Source: Streptomyces sp. NWU339
GTDB taxonomy: Bacteria; Actinomycetota; Actinomycetes; Streptomycetales; Streptomycetaceae
Reading direction: 5' to 3'
Assembly (NCBI RefSeq): GCF_003143855.1
Contig: NZ_QFRK01000045.1
Location: forward strand, 13-59,263
DNA length: 59,251 nucleotides
Below, one piece after another: positions 24,276 through 32,182 of the stretch. The position numbers and the translations under genes were made by a program. How positions within the stretch are numbered: position 1 is the stretch's first letter; the number at the start of each line of letters is the position of its first letter. The notes beneath the pieces are model-generated. The model was not told the origin of the DNA and did no database searches. It saw only the letters and a list, made by a program, of their open reading frames with translations.

Positions 24276-24617
24276 GTGACACACGTGAAGTTCGACATGG
24301 GGTCCACGACCCTGTCGGATCTGGGCAAGAACACGGTTGGTTCGAGCACCGACCTGGGCACGCTGATCCGCATGCTCATCCAGGCGGCCGAGCCGCTGGA
24401 GGGCAAGTTCAACGGATCCGGAAAGGTCGCCTTCGACTCGTTCAAGACGCGGGCGGACGAGATCACCGCCGCGCTGAACCAGTCGCTCGGCGCGATCCTC
24501 GAAGGCCAGGGCGGTATGGACACCGCGTTCGGCACCGGTGACGTGGAACAGCAGGACAACGCCCAGAAGAACATGGGCGCGGCGAACTTCGACGCGGCCC
24601 GCTTCGGCGCGCGCTAG
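24276..24617 (+). CDS. WXG100-like small secreted partner protein
   Basis: 113 aa (110 from the GTG at 24285, which has the better ribosome-binding spacing to GGGGGTG). The protein is a helical hairpin: LGTLIRMLIQAAEPLEGKFN, then GSGKVAFDSFKTRADEITAA and LNQSLGAILEGQGGMDTAFG. The turn FNGSGKVAF takes the place of the W-x-G motif, as in many Streptomyces Esx-like proteins. It probably forms a dimer with the next gene product and is exported by, or targets cargo to, the EccC system encoded downstream. Confidence 0.75.
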   Translation: MTHVKFDMGSTTLSDLGKNTVGSSTDLGTLIRMLIQAAEPLEGKFNGSGKVAFDSFKTRADEITAALNQSLGAILEGQGGMDTAFGTGDVEQQDNAQKNMGAANFDAARFGAR

Positions 24618-24662
24618 ACCGCCGTCCGGGGCAGAGACCGACAACCACAGGGGGTTTTGACG

Positions 24663-24974
24663 ATGGGCCAGAATCTGGACCGCCGCTCCTACGACACCGG
24701 CGCGTCGAGCGAGGTGCAGGGTGGTCTGCAAGGCATCGTCGGCCAGTTGGAGCGCGTACTGGCCGACCGCGACAAGGCCGTGAAGGCCGCCATGGCCGAC
24801 TTCCAGGCCGACGGGGTCTCCGAGGAGTACCACGGCAAGGAACTGCGCTGGAACCGCGCGGCCAACGAGGTACGCAGCATCATCCAACTGGTGCGCACCA
24901 CCCTCGAGGACAACGACGGGACGGCCCAGGCGACGATGGCGAAGGCGCGGGCGGCGGTCGACAACATCGGCTGA
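24663..24974 (+). CDS. ESAT-6-like (WXG100-type) protein
   Basis: 103 aa from the ATG at 24663 (AGGGGG upstream). NLDRRSYDTGASSEVQGGLQ, then GIVGQLERVLADRDKAVKAA and the turn DFQADGVSEEYHGKELRWNR are typical of a Streptomyces family annotated as pore-forming ESAT-6. The second helix is VRSIIQLVRTTLEDNDGTAQ. It is a likely dimer partner of the preceding protein. Confidence 0.8.
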   Translation: MGQNLDRRSYDTGASSEVQGGLQGIVGQLERVLADRDKAVKAAMADFQADGVSEEYHGKELRWNRAANEVRSIIQLVRTTLEDNDGTAQATMAKARAAVDNIG

Positions 24975-25031
24975 CACGGGCGCGTCGGCGGACCGACGGC
25001 ACACGGGGACACGGGGATACGGGGAATCCAC

Positions 25032-25421
25032 ATGACGGGGTGGGACATCTCGCCGTCGGGCGTGCATCGCGTTCTCACGAAGACGGCGGAGGCGGCCGAG
25101 GGACTCTCGGACACCGGCAAAGCCTTGCAGGAGACCATGCCGAGCGCGGCGAAGTCCGCCGGCACGGTCCAGCAGGGCGGCGTGGAGAAGAGCGGGGTCC
25201 AGGGCCCGGTCGCGGCGGCGCTGGGCGAGTTCTTCACCGCCTACCAGGAAAAGCTGATGTACGTCGCGGTGCGCACGTCGAACTCCCTCAACGGAGCGGC
25301 CACCGCGACCAACGAATACGTCAAGGGCGACCTGGACATGGCCGCGCAGGCCCAGGCGAACGCGCTGAAGGAACCGAAGATCGACCTGCCGGGGGCGGGC
25401 GGGCAACAGGGGGGCACGTGA
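25032..25421 (+). CDS. DUF6507 protein, T7SS accessory
   Basis: 129 aa. It begins MTGWDISPSGVHRVLTKTAE and is largely helical; LGEFFTAYQEKLMYVAVRTS then NSLNGAATATNEYVKGDLDM forms the second half of a helical hairpin. Its size and shape suggest a third small Esx-like helper for the toxin that follows. Its stop overlaps the toxin start (GTGA), so the two are co-translated, consistent with a chaperone or co-export role. Confidence 0.75.
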   Translation: MTGWDISPSGVHRVLTKTAEAAEGLSDTGKALQETMPSAAKSAGTVQQGGVEKSGVQGPVAAALGEFFTAYQEKLMYVAVRTSNSLNGAATATNEYVKGDLDMAAQAQANALKEPKIDLPGAGGQQGGT

Positions 25422-27991
25422 GCGCGGGCCTGATCGACCCGCAGAACATCCCGCAGTTCACCGGCGACCTGGAGCAACTGGGCACGGACCACATGCTGCT
25501 GACGGCGGAGGCCCTCGTCTTCCGCCAGTCGGGATCCGACGTGCACACCCGCTTCCAGGGGCTGTCGGCGTGCTACACGGCACCGGAGGCGGAGCAGTTG
25601 TTCGCCACGACCGCGCCGGTGGCGGCCAAGGCGGACGAGTTCGCCGACGATCTGGAGAAGGTCGCGGCGGCCCTCAGCGCGTACGAGACGGAGATCCAGC
25701 CGCTCGTGGCCAAGCTGAAGAGCCTCAAGCGGCGTGCGGAAACCTTCCGGCACCAGATAGCGGGTGACGACGACTGGCGCGAGGACGACGACAACGTCCA
25801 GCTCAACAACGACCTGGTGCACGACGTCAACGCCACCGCGGAGGCCTTCTGGCTGGCGGAGATCGCCTGCCACAACGCGATCACCGCGCTGGTGGGCGGC
25901 TCGACGCTGATCCTCGAGGACGGCACGGACAAGCGCCTGGTGAAGCGCGGCACCAGCACCTACGGCTTCACCGCCGACCTGCTGGACCAGGCCGAGGAAC
26001 TGCCCTGGGGCAGGACCGTGGAGAAGGAGCGGCACGGGCTCGACTGGCTGGGCCACCAGGTGTGGGAGTTCGGCAAGGGGTTCTTCGTCGACGGAGTGTG
26101 GGGCACGATCCAGGGCCTCGGCACCCTCGTCGGCTTCGACGGCTGGGACGCGGCGGGCGAGGCCTGGAAAGGGCTCGGCAAGCTCGCCACCGGTGTGCTC
26201 ATCACCGCGGTGCCCGTCGTCGGCGTCGCCTACTGGGCGATGCCCGAGGACAAACTGCCCTCCTACCTGCGCGACTCCCGCAACGCGGTCAAGGAGACGG
26301 GCAAGGCGCTGGTCGCCTGGGACCAGTGGGGCGAGAACCCCGCACGCGCGAGCGGCGCGGTCACCTTCAACGTGCTGACCACGGTGTTCACCGGAGGCGC
26401 CGGAGCGGCCGCGAAGAGCGGCGCGGTGGCCCGCACGGTCGGCGCGCTCGGCAAGACGGCCCGGCTGGTCGACCCCATGACGTATCTGGGCAAGGCCGCG
26501 ACGTTCGGCACGGTCAAGGTCACCGACCTGTTCGCCGGCCTGCGGGGCGTGCACGCGGGCGCCTACGCCGACGTCCTCTCCGGCGCGGGACGGGTCCAGC
26601 CCGACGGCAGCGTGGTCCGGGTCGCCGACGACACGCCAGTCATCCGCGACAACGTCGTGGAGTGGCCCGACGGCACCCGCCTGAACCTGGACGACGGTTC
26701 GGTCGTCCGTCCGGACGGCACGGCGGCACCGGCGAAGGTGGAACTGTCGGCGGCGGACCGGGAGTTGCTGGAGCGGAGCCTGCCGCACGAGGAGGGCGCA
26801 CTCGTCGGGGCGGGCGACCGGGCAGGCGCGCACGCCGCCGGGAGCACGACGGCCCACGTCGGCGGCGACGCGACGGGGCGGGCCGGCGGCAACACGGCGG
26901 CGACCGCGCACGCCACCGACCACACCGGGGGGCGCGGCACGGACACGGTGCCCGCACGCGACACGGGCGGGCACGCGGCGGGCGGCGACCACGGGCACGC
27001 GGGCGGCGACGGGACCGACGGCGGCCGGGTTCCCGCCCAGCACGGCGGGACCGGGGGCGGCAACGGCCCTGACGGATCGCCGTCCGGCAGCAACCGCGAT
27101 CCGCTGGACCACGAACGCGAGGTCATGCGCCGGCAGGTCGAGCGGGCCAACAACGACCCCCAGTGGTTCAAGGAGCACTACCGGGAGAACAACGGATACC
27201 GGCGCTCCACATCCGCCGAGGGCGGTTACGGCCAGGCCGTGCCCCAGCTCACACGCAACCCGTTCGCGCCGCCCAAGTGGATCGCGGCCAGTGACATGCC
27301 TCCTGCGATCAAGGAGGATTACATCCGGCCGGATCCCATCCCGGGCAAGGTGTCGGATCTTCCCGACGAGACTCTGAAATACCTGAACGAACAGGCCGCC
27401 AGGCGGGACGCGGCGGTCAAGGCCGACAACGCGGCGGAGAAAGTCCTCGAGGCCGCGGAGAAGGCCTACGCCGCCAACCCCACGGACGAGCTGGCCGCCG
27501 CGAGGGATCTCGCCGACAAGACACACTCACCGCTCCATGGCGACGCCAACCGGCAGAGCGAACTGCTCGGCGAGTACGCGGCCGAGCGCCACGCGATCCC
27601 GGAGCACTACGAGGGTGCGGTGCGTCTGGACGACGGGGCGTTCGGCAACAATCGGTTCGACCAGGTGTACCGGACGACGGACGGCCGGTACGTCGTCGAG
27701 GCGAAGGGGTCCACGAAGGCCTCCCTCGGGGTACGCAAGGGGCATAGTGGACGGCTGGTGACGCAGGGCACGAAGGAGTACTTCGAGACCATCCTCAAGG
27801 AAATGGAGAGGAGGGCCAAGCGACGCGCAGATAGCGGTTCCCTTGACGCGGCTCGCGCCGAGCGCACCTTGGCCATGGACCTTCGAAACGCGCTAAGTGA
27901 GGGCAAGGTGGACTACATCTTGGTCAAGGCGGACTTCAACGGACCCACATATGCTGGATACCAGATAAGGCAGTTCGACCTCACGAAATGA
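25418..27991 (+). CDS. Polymorphic toxin, T7SS-exported, with C-terminal PD-(D/E)xK-type nuclease
   Basis: 857 aa from a GTG overlapping the previous stop. Residues 1-200 are helical (LDQAEEL near 190), resembling the WXG/LXG export domain. Residues 215-330 contain hydrophobic segments (FFVDGVWGTIQGLGTLVGF, ATGVLITAVPVVGVAYWAM) seen in T7SS toxins. About 463-560 is a low-complexity Gly/His/Thr/Asp linker. The C-terminal domain has D748 in RFDQVYRT and E761-x-K763 in YVVEAKG, fitting a restriction-endonuclease-like active site, then KGHSGRLVTQGTKEYFETIL. The predicted target is nucleic acid. It is followed immediately by its Imm49 gene. The 3' end is less GC-rich than the rest, as expected for an exchanged toxin tip. 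Confidence 0.85.
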   Translation: MSAGLIDPQNIPQFTGDLEQLGTDHMLLTAEALVFRQSGSDVHTRFQGLSACYTAPEAEQLFATTAPVAAKADEFADDLEKVAAALSAYETEIQPLVAKLKSLKRRAETFRHQIAGDDDWREDDDNVQLNNDLVHDVNATAEAFWLAEIACHNAITALVGGSTLILEDGTDKRLVKRGTSTYGFTADLLDQAEELPWGRTVEKERHGLDWLGHQVWEFGKGFFVDGVWGTIQGLGTLVGFDGWDAAGEAWKGLGKLATGVLITAVPVVGVAYWAMPEDKLPSYLRDSRNAVKETGKALVAWDQWGENPARASGAVTFNVLTTVFTGGAGAAAKSGAVARTVGALGKTARLVDPMTYLGKAATFGTVKVTDLFAGLRGVHAGAYADVLSGAGRVQPDGSVVRVADDTPVIRDNVVEWPDGTRLNLDDGSVVRPDGTAAPAKVELSAADRELLERSLPHEEGALVGAGDRAGAHAAGSTTAHVGGDATGRAGGNTAATAHATDHTGGRGTDTVPARDTGGHAAGGDHGHAGGDGTDGGRVPAQHGGTGGGNGPDGSPSGSNRDPLDHEREVMRRQVERANNDPQWFKEHYRENNGYRRSTSAEGGYGQAVPQLTRNPFAPPKWIAASDMPPAIKEDYIRPDPIPGKVSDLPDETLKYLNEQAARRDAAVKADNAAEKVLEAAEKAYAANPTDELAAARDLADKTHSPLHGDANRQSELLGEYAAERHAIPEHYEGAVRLDDGAFGNNRFDQVYRTTDGRYVVEAKGSTKASLGVRKGHSGRLVTQGTKEYFETILKEMERRAKRRADSGSLDAARAERTLAMDLRNALSEGKVDYILVKADFNGPTYAGYQIRQFDLTK

Positions 27992-28872
27992 GAAAATTGT
28001 TCATGCACACACGCATTTCCCGCCCTCCGTCGAAGGGTAGCCATCCGAACCCGGATGAATTCCGACAAGAACTCAACGAGGAAACCCTCAGTTACATCAA
28101 GCGTCTTGAGGAATACCCGCAGAGCTTCGGCCTGACCTTCAGCAGTGCTCTGTCCAACGCCAGCCTCTTTACGCTGAGCGATCCCACTGCCGACAAGCTG
28201 GAGACGTGGGAAGCATGGGTGATGGCCATGCAGGTCGGGTCCGCGTTGTTCGCTTCGGCGACCGCACCCGAAGGCACTACCGTCGAGTGCATGATCGGCC
28301 ATGAGGTGCGGACGCTCCCCGCCGTGGGGATCACGCATTTCGTAGATGCCGGTACCTGGCTGGAAGCCTTCTGGCTGGCCGTCGTCTGCCGGGACCAGGC
28401 GCGGATGTCACAGCTGTGCGAGGTGCCGATCGAGACACTGCGCGCCTCCGGCGCCGTCTTCGAGGAGTACATCTACCACTGGGTCGACACCCTCCAGACG
28501 TACTGGCTGGAGCGGCCCGGCCTCGGGGACAAGCTCGTCGCCGCGTTCGACGCGACCGACCCGGACCGGCTGCGGTTCATGGACCGCGAGATGATGCTCA
28601 AGGTCCTGTATCCGCCGATCAATCTGTTCTACCGCTTCGTCGGCCGGGATGCCGACCAGTTCAACGAGGCCCTGGTTCAAGGGCTTGAGCTTCACAAGGA
28701 GTACTGGACCGCCGACCCCGACCGCGAGGAATCCGGCGAGGGCGACATCCCCCTCGCGATTCTCGCCCTCACCTGCCTCGCCCACGACGCCGGACGCCCC
28801 ATCGAGGTCGAGTCGGAGTATCTGCCCGAGCACCTGCTCAAGCGCAGCTGGCTGGGCGAATTCCCGACGTGA
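27988..28872 (+). CDS. Imm49 immunity protein (first copy)
   Basis: 294 aa, starting at an ATG that overlaps the toxin stop (ATGA). Imm49-family features are TWEAWVMAMQVGSALFASAT, then AGTWLEAFWLAVVCRD, YIYHWVDTLQTYWLERPGL, LYPPINLFYRFV and the C-terminal IEVESEYLPEHLL. Immunity proteins of this family neutralise nuclease-type polymorphic toxins in the cytoplasm. Position and coupling make it the cognate antidote. Confidence 0.9.
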   Translation: MRKLFMHTRISRPPSKGSHPNPDEFRQELNEETLSYIKRLEEYPQSFGLTFSSALSNASLFTLSDPTADKLETWEAWVMAMQVGSALFASATAPEGTTVECMIGHEVRTLPAVGITHFVDAGTWLEAFWLAVVCRDQARMSQLCEVPIETLRASGAVFEEYIYHWVDTLQTYWLERPGLGDKLVAAFDATDPDRLRFMDREMMLKVLYPPINLFYRFVGRDADQFNEALVQGLELHKEYWTADPDREESGEGDIPLAILALTCLAHDAGRPIEVESEYLPEHLLKRSWLGEFPT

Positions 28873-28901
28873 GACAGGTGACCGACATGACCGCTCAGGA
28901 C
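28801..28901 (+). repeat. Duplicated Imm49 3' end and intergenic segment, copy 1
   Basis: 101 bp spanning the end of the first Imm49 gene, its stop and the start of the next ORF (MTAQD). It aligns without gaps with 30407-30507, the end of the second Imm49 gene plus the start of the small membrane protein gene (MSAQD). In copy 1 the downstream ORF breaks off after about 19 codons. Confidence 0.9.
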
Positions 28902-28945
28902 GGGTCTGTACAAGAGCCAGCCCTCTACCGGACGTACTACTCGTG

Positions 28946-29440
28946 ATGTACCACTTGATGGTTCGCGGCAGTGATGCGCCAACCCACCTGCCCGTGATTC
29001 TCGCCGAGGTGTTCCGTGTCACGTTGGAACAGACGGACGTGTCGGCAGAATCAGAGTGGGAGGACCGGAACTGGGATGCTGTCGTCACGTGCGAATACGA
29101 GCGCCTGCAAGACGACTTGAACTGGTCCCTGAGCATCTACGCAGCCAACAAGGTCGAGCACCGACCGTCAGAGAAGGAGCTGGCCTCGTCGGTAGCCCAG
29201 CGCCTCTCCGCGTCGGTTTTCACTTCCTGGGATGCCAAATTCCCGTGGGTCCGAAGGGTAGCCCTGCCGGACGACAGTTTCACACTGGCACGGGTGCTGC
29301 AGCCGGAGGACGACAGTCCCGCTTACGTGGTCGACGCCGCAGAATCGAGAATCCCGGATCTTCCGAATGTTCCCGTAATGAAATTCCCGGAAGCAGTGCG
29401 CGCATACAAACTCCCCACCTCGATCACCCACTCGATATGA
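28946..29440 (+). CDS. Unrecognised protein inserted between the two Imm49 genes, possible immunity protein
   Basis: 164 aa from the ATG at 28946; no strong ribosome-binding site. MYHLMVRGSDAPTHLPVILA, then LQDDLNWSLSIYAANKVEHR, RPSEKELASSVAQRLSASVF and a C-terminal VPVMKFPEAVRAYKLPTS. No signal peptide or membrane helix. The GC content is lower than that of its neighbours. Its place inside an immunity cassette argues for an immunity function against some other toxin, but I do not recognise the family. Confidence 0.6.
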   Translation: MYHLMVRGSDAPTHLPVILAEVFRVTLEQTDVSAESEWEDRNWDAVVTCEYERLQDDLNWSLSIYAANKVEHRPSEKELASSVAQRLSASVFTSWDAKFPWVRRVALPDDSFTLARVLQPEDDSPAYVVDAAESRIPDLPNVPVMKFPEAVRAYKLPTSITHSI

Positions 29441-29614
29441 CAGTCATCAAAGCCCAGCTTGCTCTGGATTCGGGGAGCGACTGACTCACCCGTCCACTGG
29501 ACCGCCGTGCGACCGGCGCGAGTGCACAGGATCTACACATGAACGATGAGCTCGAAACCTTCATGCGCACCTATCTTCATGCAGCTATGGCTTACGACAT
29601 CGCCGGACCCTTCC

Positions 29615-30478
29615 ATGACCACAGAAATCACCCGGCATAGTCTGTCGGCAGGACTTGATGCCGAACAGTTCGCTGAGCAGTTGGCCTCCGATCTGACTGA
29701 CGAGATCAACGACCTTGAGGACTCATCGGAGTTGATCGACTTCGCATTCAGCTCCGGAGTGATGAACCTGCGCGCCCACTGCGTGAATGATCCTCAGGCC
29801 GAAGCAGTGGAGACCTGGGAAGCGGCGGTCAACGCGATGCAGCTGGGTTCTGCGCTGTTCGCCGTCACGGCCAAGAGTGAGGGAACAGTCGAATGCCGCA
29901 TCAACGGGAAAGTGCGCGCCCTTCGGGCGACCGGCCCGCTCTCGACGGCCCGCGCGGGAACCTGGCTGAACGCGTTCTGGCTCGCCGTCATCTGCCGTGA
30001 GCCGGAGCGTATGACGCAGTTGTGTGAGGTCCCCCTGGAGCGGCTCCGGGCGCCGGAGGGGCAGTACGACGAGTACATCTACCACTGGGTCGACACCCTG
30101 CAGACGTACTGGCTGCGCCGGCCAGGACTGGTCGAGAAGCTGACCGCCGCAGTGCAGATGTCGGATCCGGCGGTCGCCCGCATCGCCCCGCGAGACCTGC
30201 TGCAGGGCATCCTCTATCCGCCGATCAACCTCTTCTACCACTTCGTACGCAGGGACGTGGAAGGCTTCAGCCCCGCACTGGAAGAAGCCCTGAAACTGCA
30301 CCGCGCCTACTGGACCCTCACCGAGGAACGGCAGAAGGACATCGACGGCGCCATCGCCCTCGGCCCCCTCGCCATCGCCTGCTGGGCGTACGACGGGCAC
30401 CTGCCCATCGAGGTCGAGTCGGACTACCTGCCCCAGCACCTCCTCCAGCACGATTGGCTGGGCGAATTCCCCACGTGA
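29615..30478 (+). CDS. Imm49 immunity protein (second copy)
   Basis: 287 aa, clearly paralogous to the first copy (VETWEAAVNAMQLGSALFAV, AGTWLNAFWLAVICREPER, YIYHWVDTLQTYWLRRPGL, LYPPINLFYHFVRRD, IEVESDYLPQHLL). The ATG at 29615 matches the family N-terminus. Upstream, a 33-codon ORF in another frame (29539-29640, AGGATC before its ATG) overlaps the start and could be a remnant or a coupling leader. It may protect against a variant toxin tip carried by competitors. Confidence 0.88.
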   Translation: MTTEITRHSLSAGLDAEQFAEQLASDLTDEINDLEDSSELIDFAFSSGVMNLRAHCVNDPQAEAVETWEAAVNAMQLGSALFAVTAKSEGTVECRINGKVRALRATGPLSTARAGTWLNAFWLAVICREPERMTQLCEVPLERLRAPEGQYDEYIYHWVDTLQTYWLRRPGLVEKLTAAVQMSDPAVARIAPRDLLQGILYPPINLFYHFVRRDVEGFSPALEEALKLHRAYWTLTEERQKDIDGAIALGPLAIACWAYDGHLPIEVESDYLPQHLLQHDWLGEFPT

Positions 30479-30507
30479 GACAGGTGACCGGCATGTCCGC
30501 TCAGGAC
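30407..30507 (+). repeat. Duplicated Imm49 3' end and intergenic segment, copy 2
   Basis: Partner of 28801-28901 (101 bp, gap-free). The bases GAGACAGGTGACCG just after the Imm49 stop are identical in both copies. This copy leads into the intact small membrane protein gene. Confidence 0.9.
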
Positions 30508-30759
30508 TACGACAGTCAGCTTCTCGAATCCGTTTCCGTGCGGCGGCGGCGGTTGCGGGACGCCCTGTTGTTCGGGGCGCAGCGGCAACGGCGGGCCGTG
30601 GACGAGCGGGTGGGGAAGGTGATCGCCGGGATGGTGATCGCGGCCGTGCTGTGCGCGGGGTGTGTGGGGTGGTCGTTCGTTTCGAATCGGCTGATGGGGC
30701 AGAACAGCCCGTACTCTCCCGGCGTTTCCACGCCCCCCAATAGTCCTACAAGCCGGTGA
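30493..30759 (+). CDS. Small single-span membrane protein of the T7SS operon
   Basis: 88 aa from the ATG at 30493; an in-frame GTG at 30475 overlaps the Imm49 stop and is an alternative. Residues 1-45 are charged (RRRRLRDALLFGAQRQRRAV), about 48-70 form a membrane helix (VIAGMVIAAVLCAGCVGWSF), and a short Pro/Ser tail follows. An N-in topology is expected from the positive charges. It probably belongs to the secretion apparatus, lying 16 bp before eccD. Confidence 0.7.
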   Translation: MSAQDYDSQLLESVSVRRRRLRDALLFGAQRQRRAVDERVGKVIAGMVIAAVLCAGCVGWSFVSNRLMGQNSPYSPGVSTPPNSPTSR

Positions 30760-30775
30760 TAGGTTCGCGAGCGTG

Positions 30776-32161
30776 ATGTCTACGGGGGCCTTGAGCAGGG
30801 AAACGGCCGGTGGGCCGACGGTGTTGAGCCGGGTCACGCTCGTCGGTGAGCGGCGCCGCGTCGACCTGGTGCTTCCTGCGCGGGAGCCGGTCGGGCTGCT
30901 GCTGCCCGAGGTCATGCGGTTGCTGGACGACCGTGTGGAGGGGCGGCCCGCCTCGCGTCACCTCGTCACGGTGGACGGCTCCGCGCTCGATCACGACAGC
31001 ACGCTGGAGACGGCGGGCATCCGCGACGGTGCCGTCCTGCGTCTCGTCCGTGCGGAGGACGCCCCGCCCGCCCCCGTCGTGCACGACGTCACCGACGAGG
31101 TGGCGGAGGATCTCGGCCACCGGGCGTGGGTGTGGGGGCCGGCCGCGCGGCGGGTCACGGCGGGGGTCGCGAGCGTGGGCTGGGTGGTCGTCGCCGCCCT
31201 GTTCGCACGTGCGCGGTACGACAGTTCGGTCGTCGCCGGTGCCCTGCTCGCCGCCGCCGGTGCGGCCGCGGTCGCGGGCGCGGTCCTGGGGCGGGTGCGC
31301 AGGCACGGGCTCGCCGCGACCCTCCTGTGTGCCGGTGGCGCGCTCGGTGTGCTGGGCGTGTGGAGCCTGGTCGACGACCTCGGCGGGGCCTCGGCGGGTG
31401 CGCTGCGGCTCGCCGGGGTGGCTGCTGTGAGTGTGCTGGTCCTCGTCCTGCTCGGGCTGTTCACGCCGTTGGGGCGGGGCGGGCTCGTGGGTGCCGGGGC
31501 CGTGGCGCTGACCGCCGTCGGCTGGGAGGTCGTCGTCGCCGTGCAGTCCGGTGCCGGGACGGCGGAACAGCAGGCCCGTGTCGGGGCCGTTCTCGGTGTG
31601 GTCTCGGTGGTGCTGCTCGGAGTGCTGCCGCGGCTCGCGCTGATGGCGTCCGGGCTCTCCGGGCTCGACGACCGCCGGGCCGGCGGGGTCTCCGTCAGCC
31701 GCCACCAGGTGTCCGTCGCCCTGGCCGCCGCCCACCGCGGGTTGGTGCTCGCCACGATCACTCTGGCGGGGTCGGCCGCCGTGGCCGCCGTACTGGCGCT
31801 GCGGGATCCCTCCGTGTGGACGGTGCCGCTGGCCGCGGTCGTCGCGGTGGTGCTGGCGCTGCGAGCCCGGGCGTTCCCGCTGGTCGCCGAGGTGGTCGTG
31901 CTGCTGGCCGCAGCGGCGGGCGTCGCCGTGCGGTTGCTGGTGGTGTGGGCGGAGCGGTCCTCGGCCGCGGCACCGCTGGCCGTCCTCGTGGTGCTGGCGG
32001 TCCTGCCGCTCGTCGTGCTCGCCGTGCAGCCGGCCGAGCACGTACGGGTCAGGCTGCGGCGGGCCGGTGACCTGCTCGAGTCGGTGGGGGTCATCGCGCT
32101 GCTTCCGCTGCTCGTCGGCGTGTTCGGTGTGTACGGGCGACTGCTCGACACCTTCGCTTGA
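30776..32161 (+). CDS. eccD: EccD, integral membrane channel component of the type VII secretion system
   Basis: 461 aa (462 from the GTG at 30773). An N-terminal ubiquitin-like domain (about 15-95: TLVGERRRVDLVLPAREPVG, VDGSALDHDSTLETAGIRDG, AVLRLVRA) is followed by roughly 11 membrane helices (for example VASVGWVVVAALFARA, VLVLVLLGLFTPLG). This is the EccD/YukD architecture. EccD forms the membrane vestibule of the ESX pore. Confidence 0.88.
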   Translation: MSTGALSRETAGGPTVLSRVTLVGERRRVDLVLPAREPVGLLLPEVMRLLDDRVEGRPASRHLVTVDGSALDHDSTLETAGIRDGAVLRLVRAEDAPPAPVVHDVTDEVAEDLGHRAWVWGPAARRVTAGVASVGWVVVAALFARARYDSSVVAGALLAAAGAAAVAGAVLGRVRRHGLAATLLCAGGALGVLGVWSLVDDLGGASAGALRLAGVAAVSVLVLVLLGLFTPLGRGGLVGAGAVALTAVGWEVVVAVQSGAGTAEQQARVGAVLGVVSVVLLGVLPRLALMASGLSGLDDRRAGGVSVSRHQVSVALAAAHRGLVLATITLAGSAAVAAVLALRDPSVWTVPLAAVVAVVLALRARAFPLVAEVVVLLAAAAGVAVRLLVVWAERSSAAAPLAVLVVLAVLPLVVLAVQPAEHVRVRLRRAGDLLESVGVIALLPLLVGVFGVYGRLLDTFA

Positions 32162-32182
32162 GGGCTTGAGGGGCGCGGCGGC

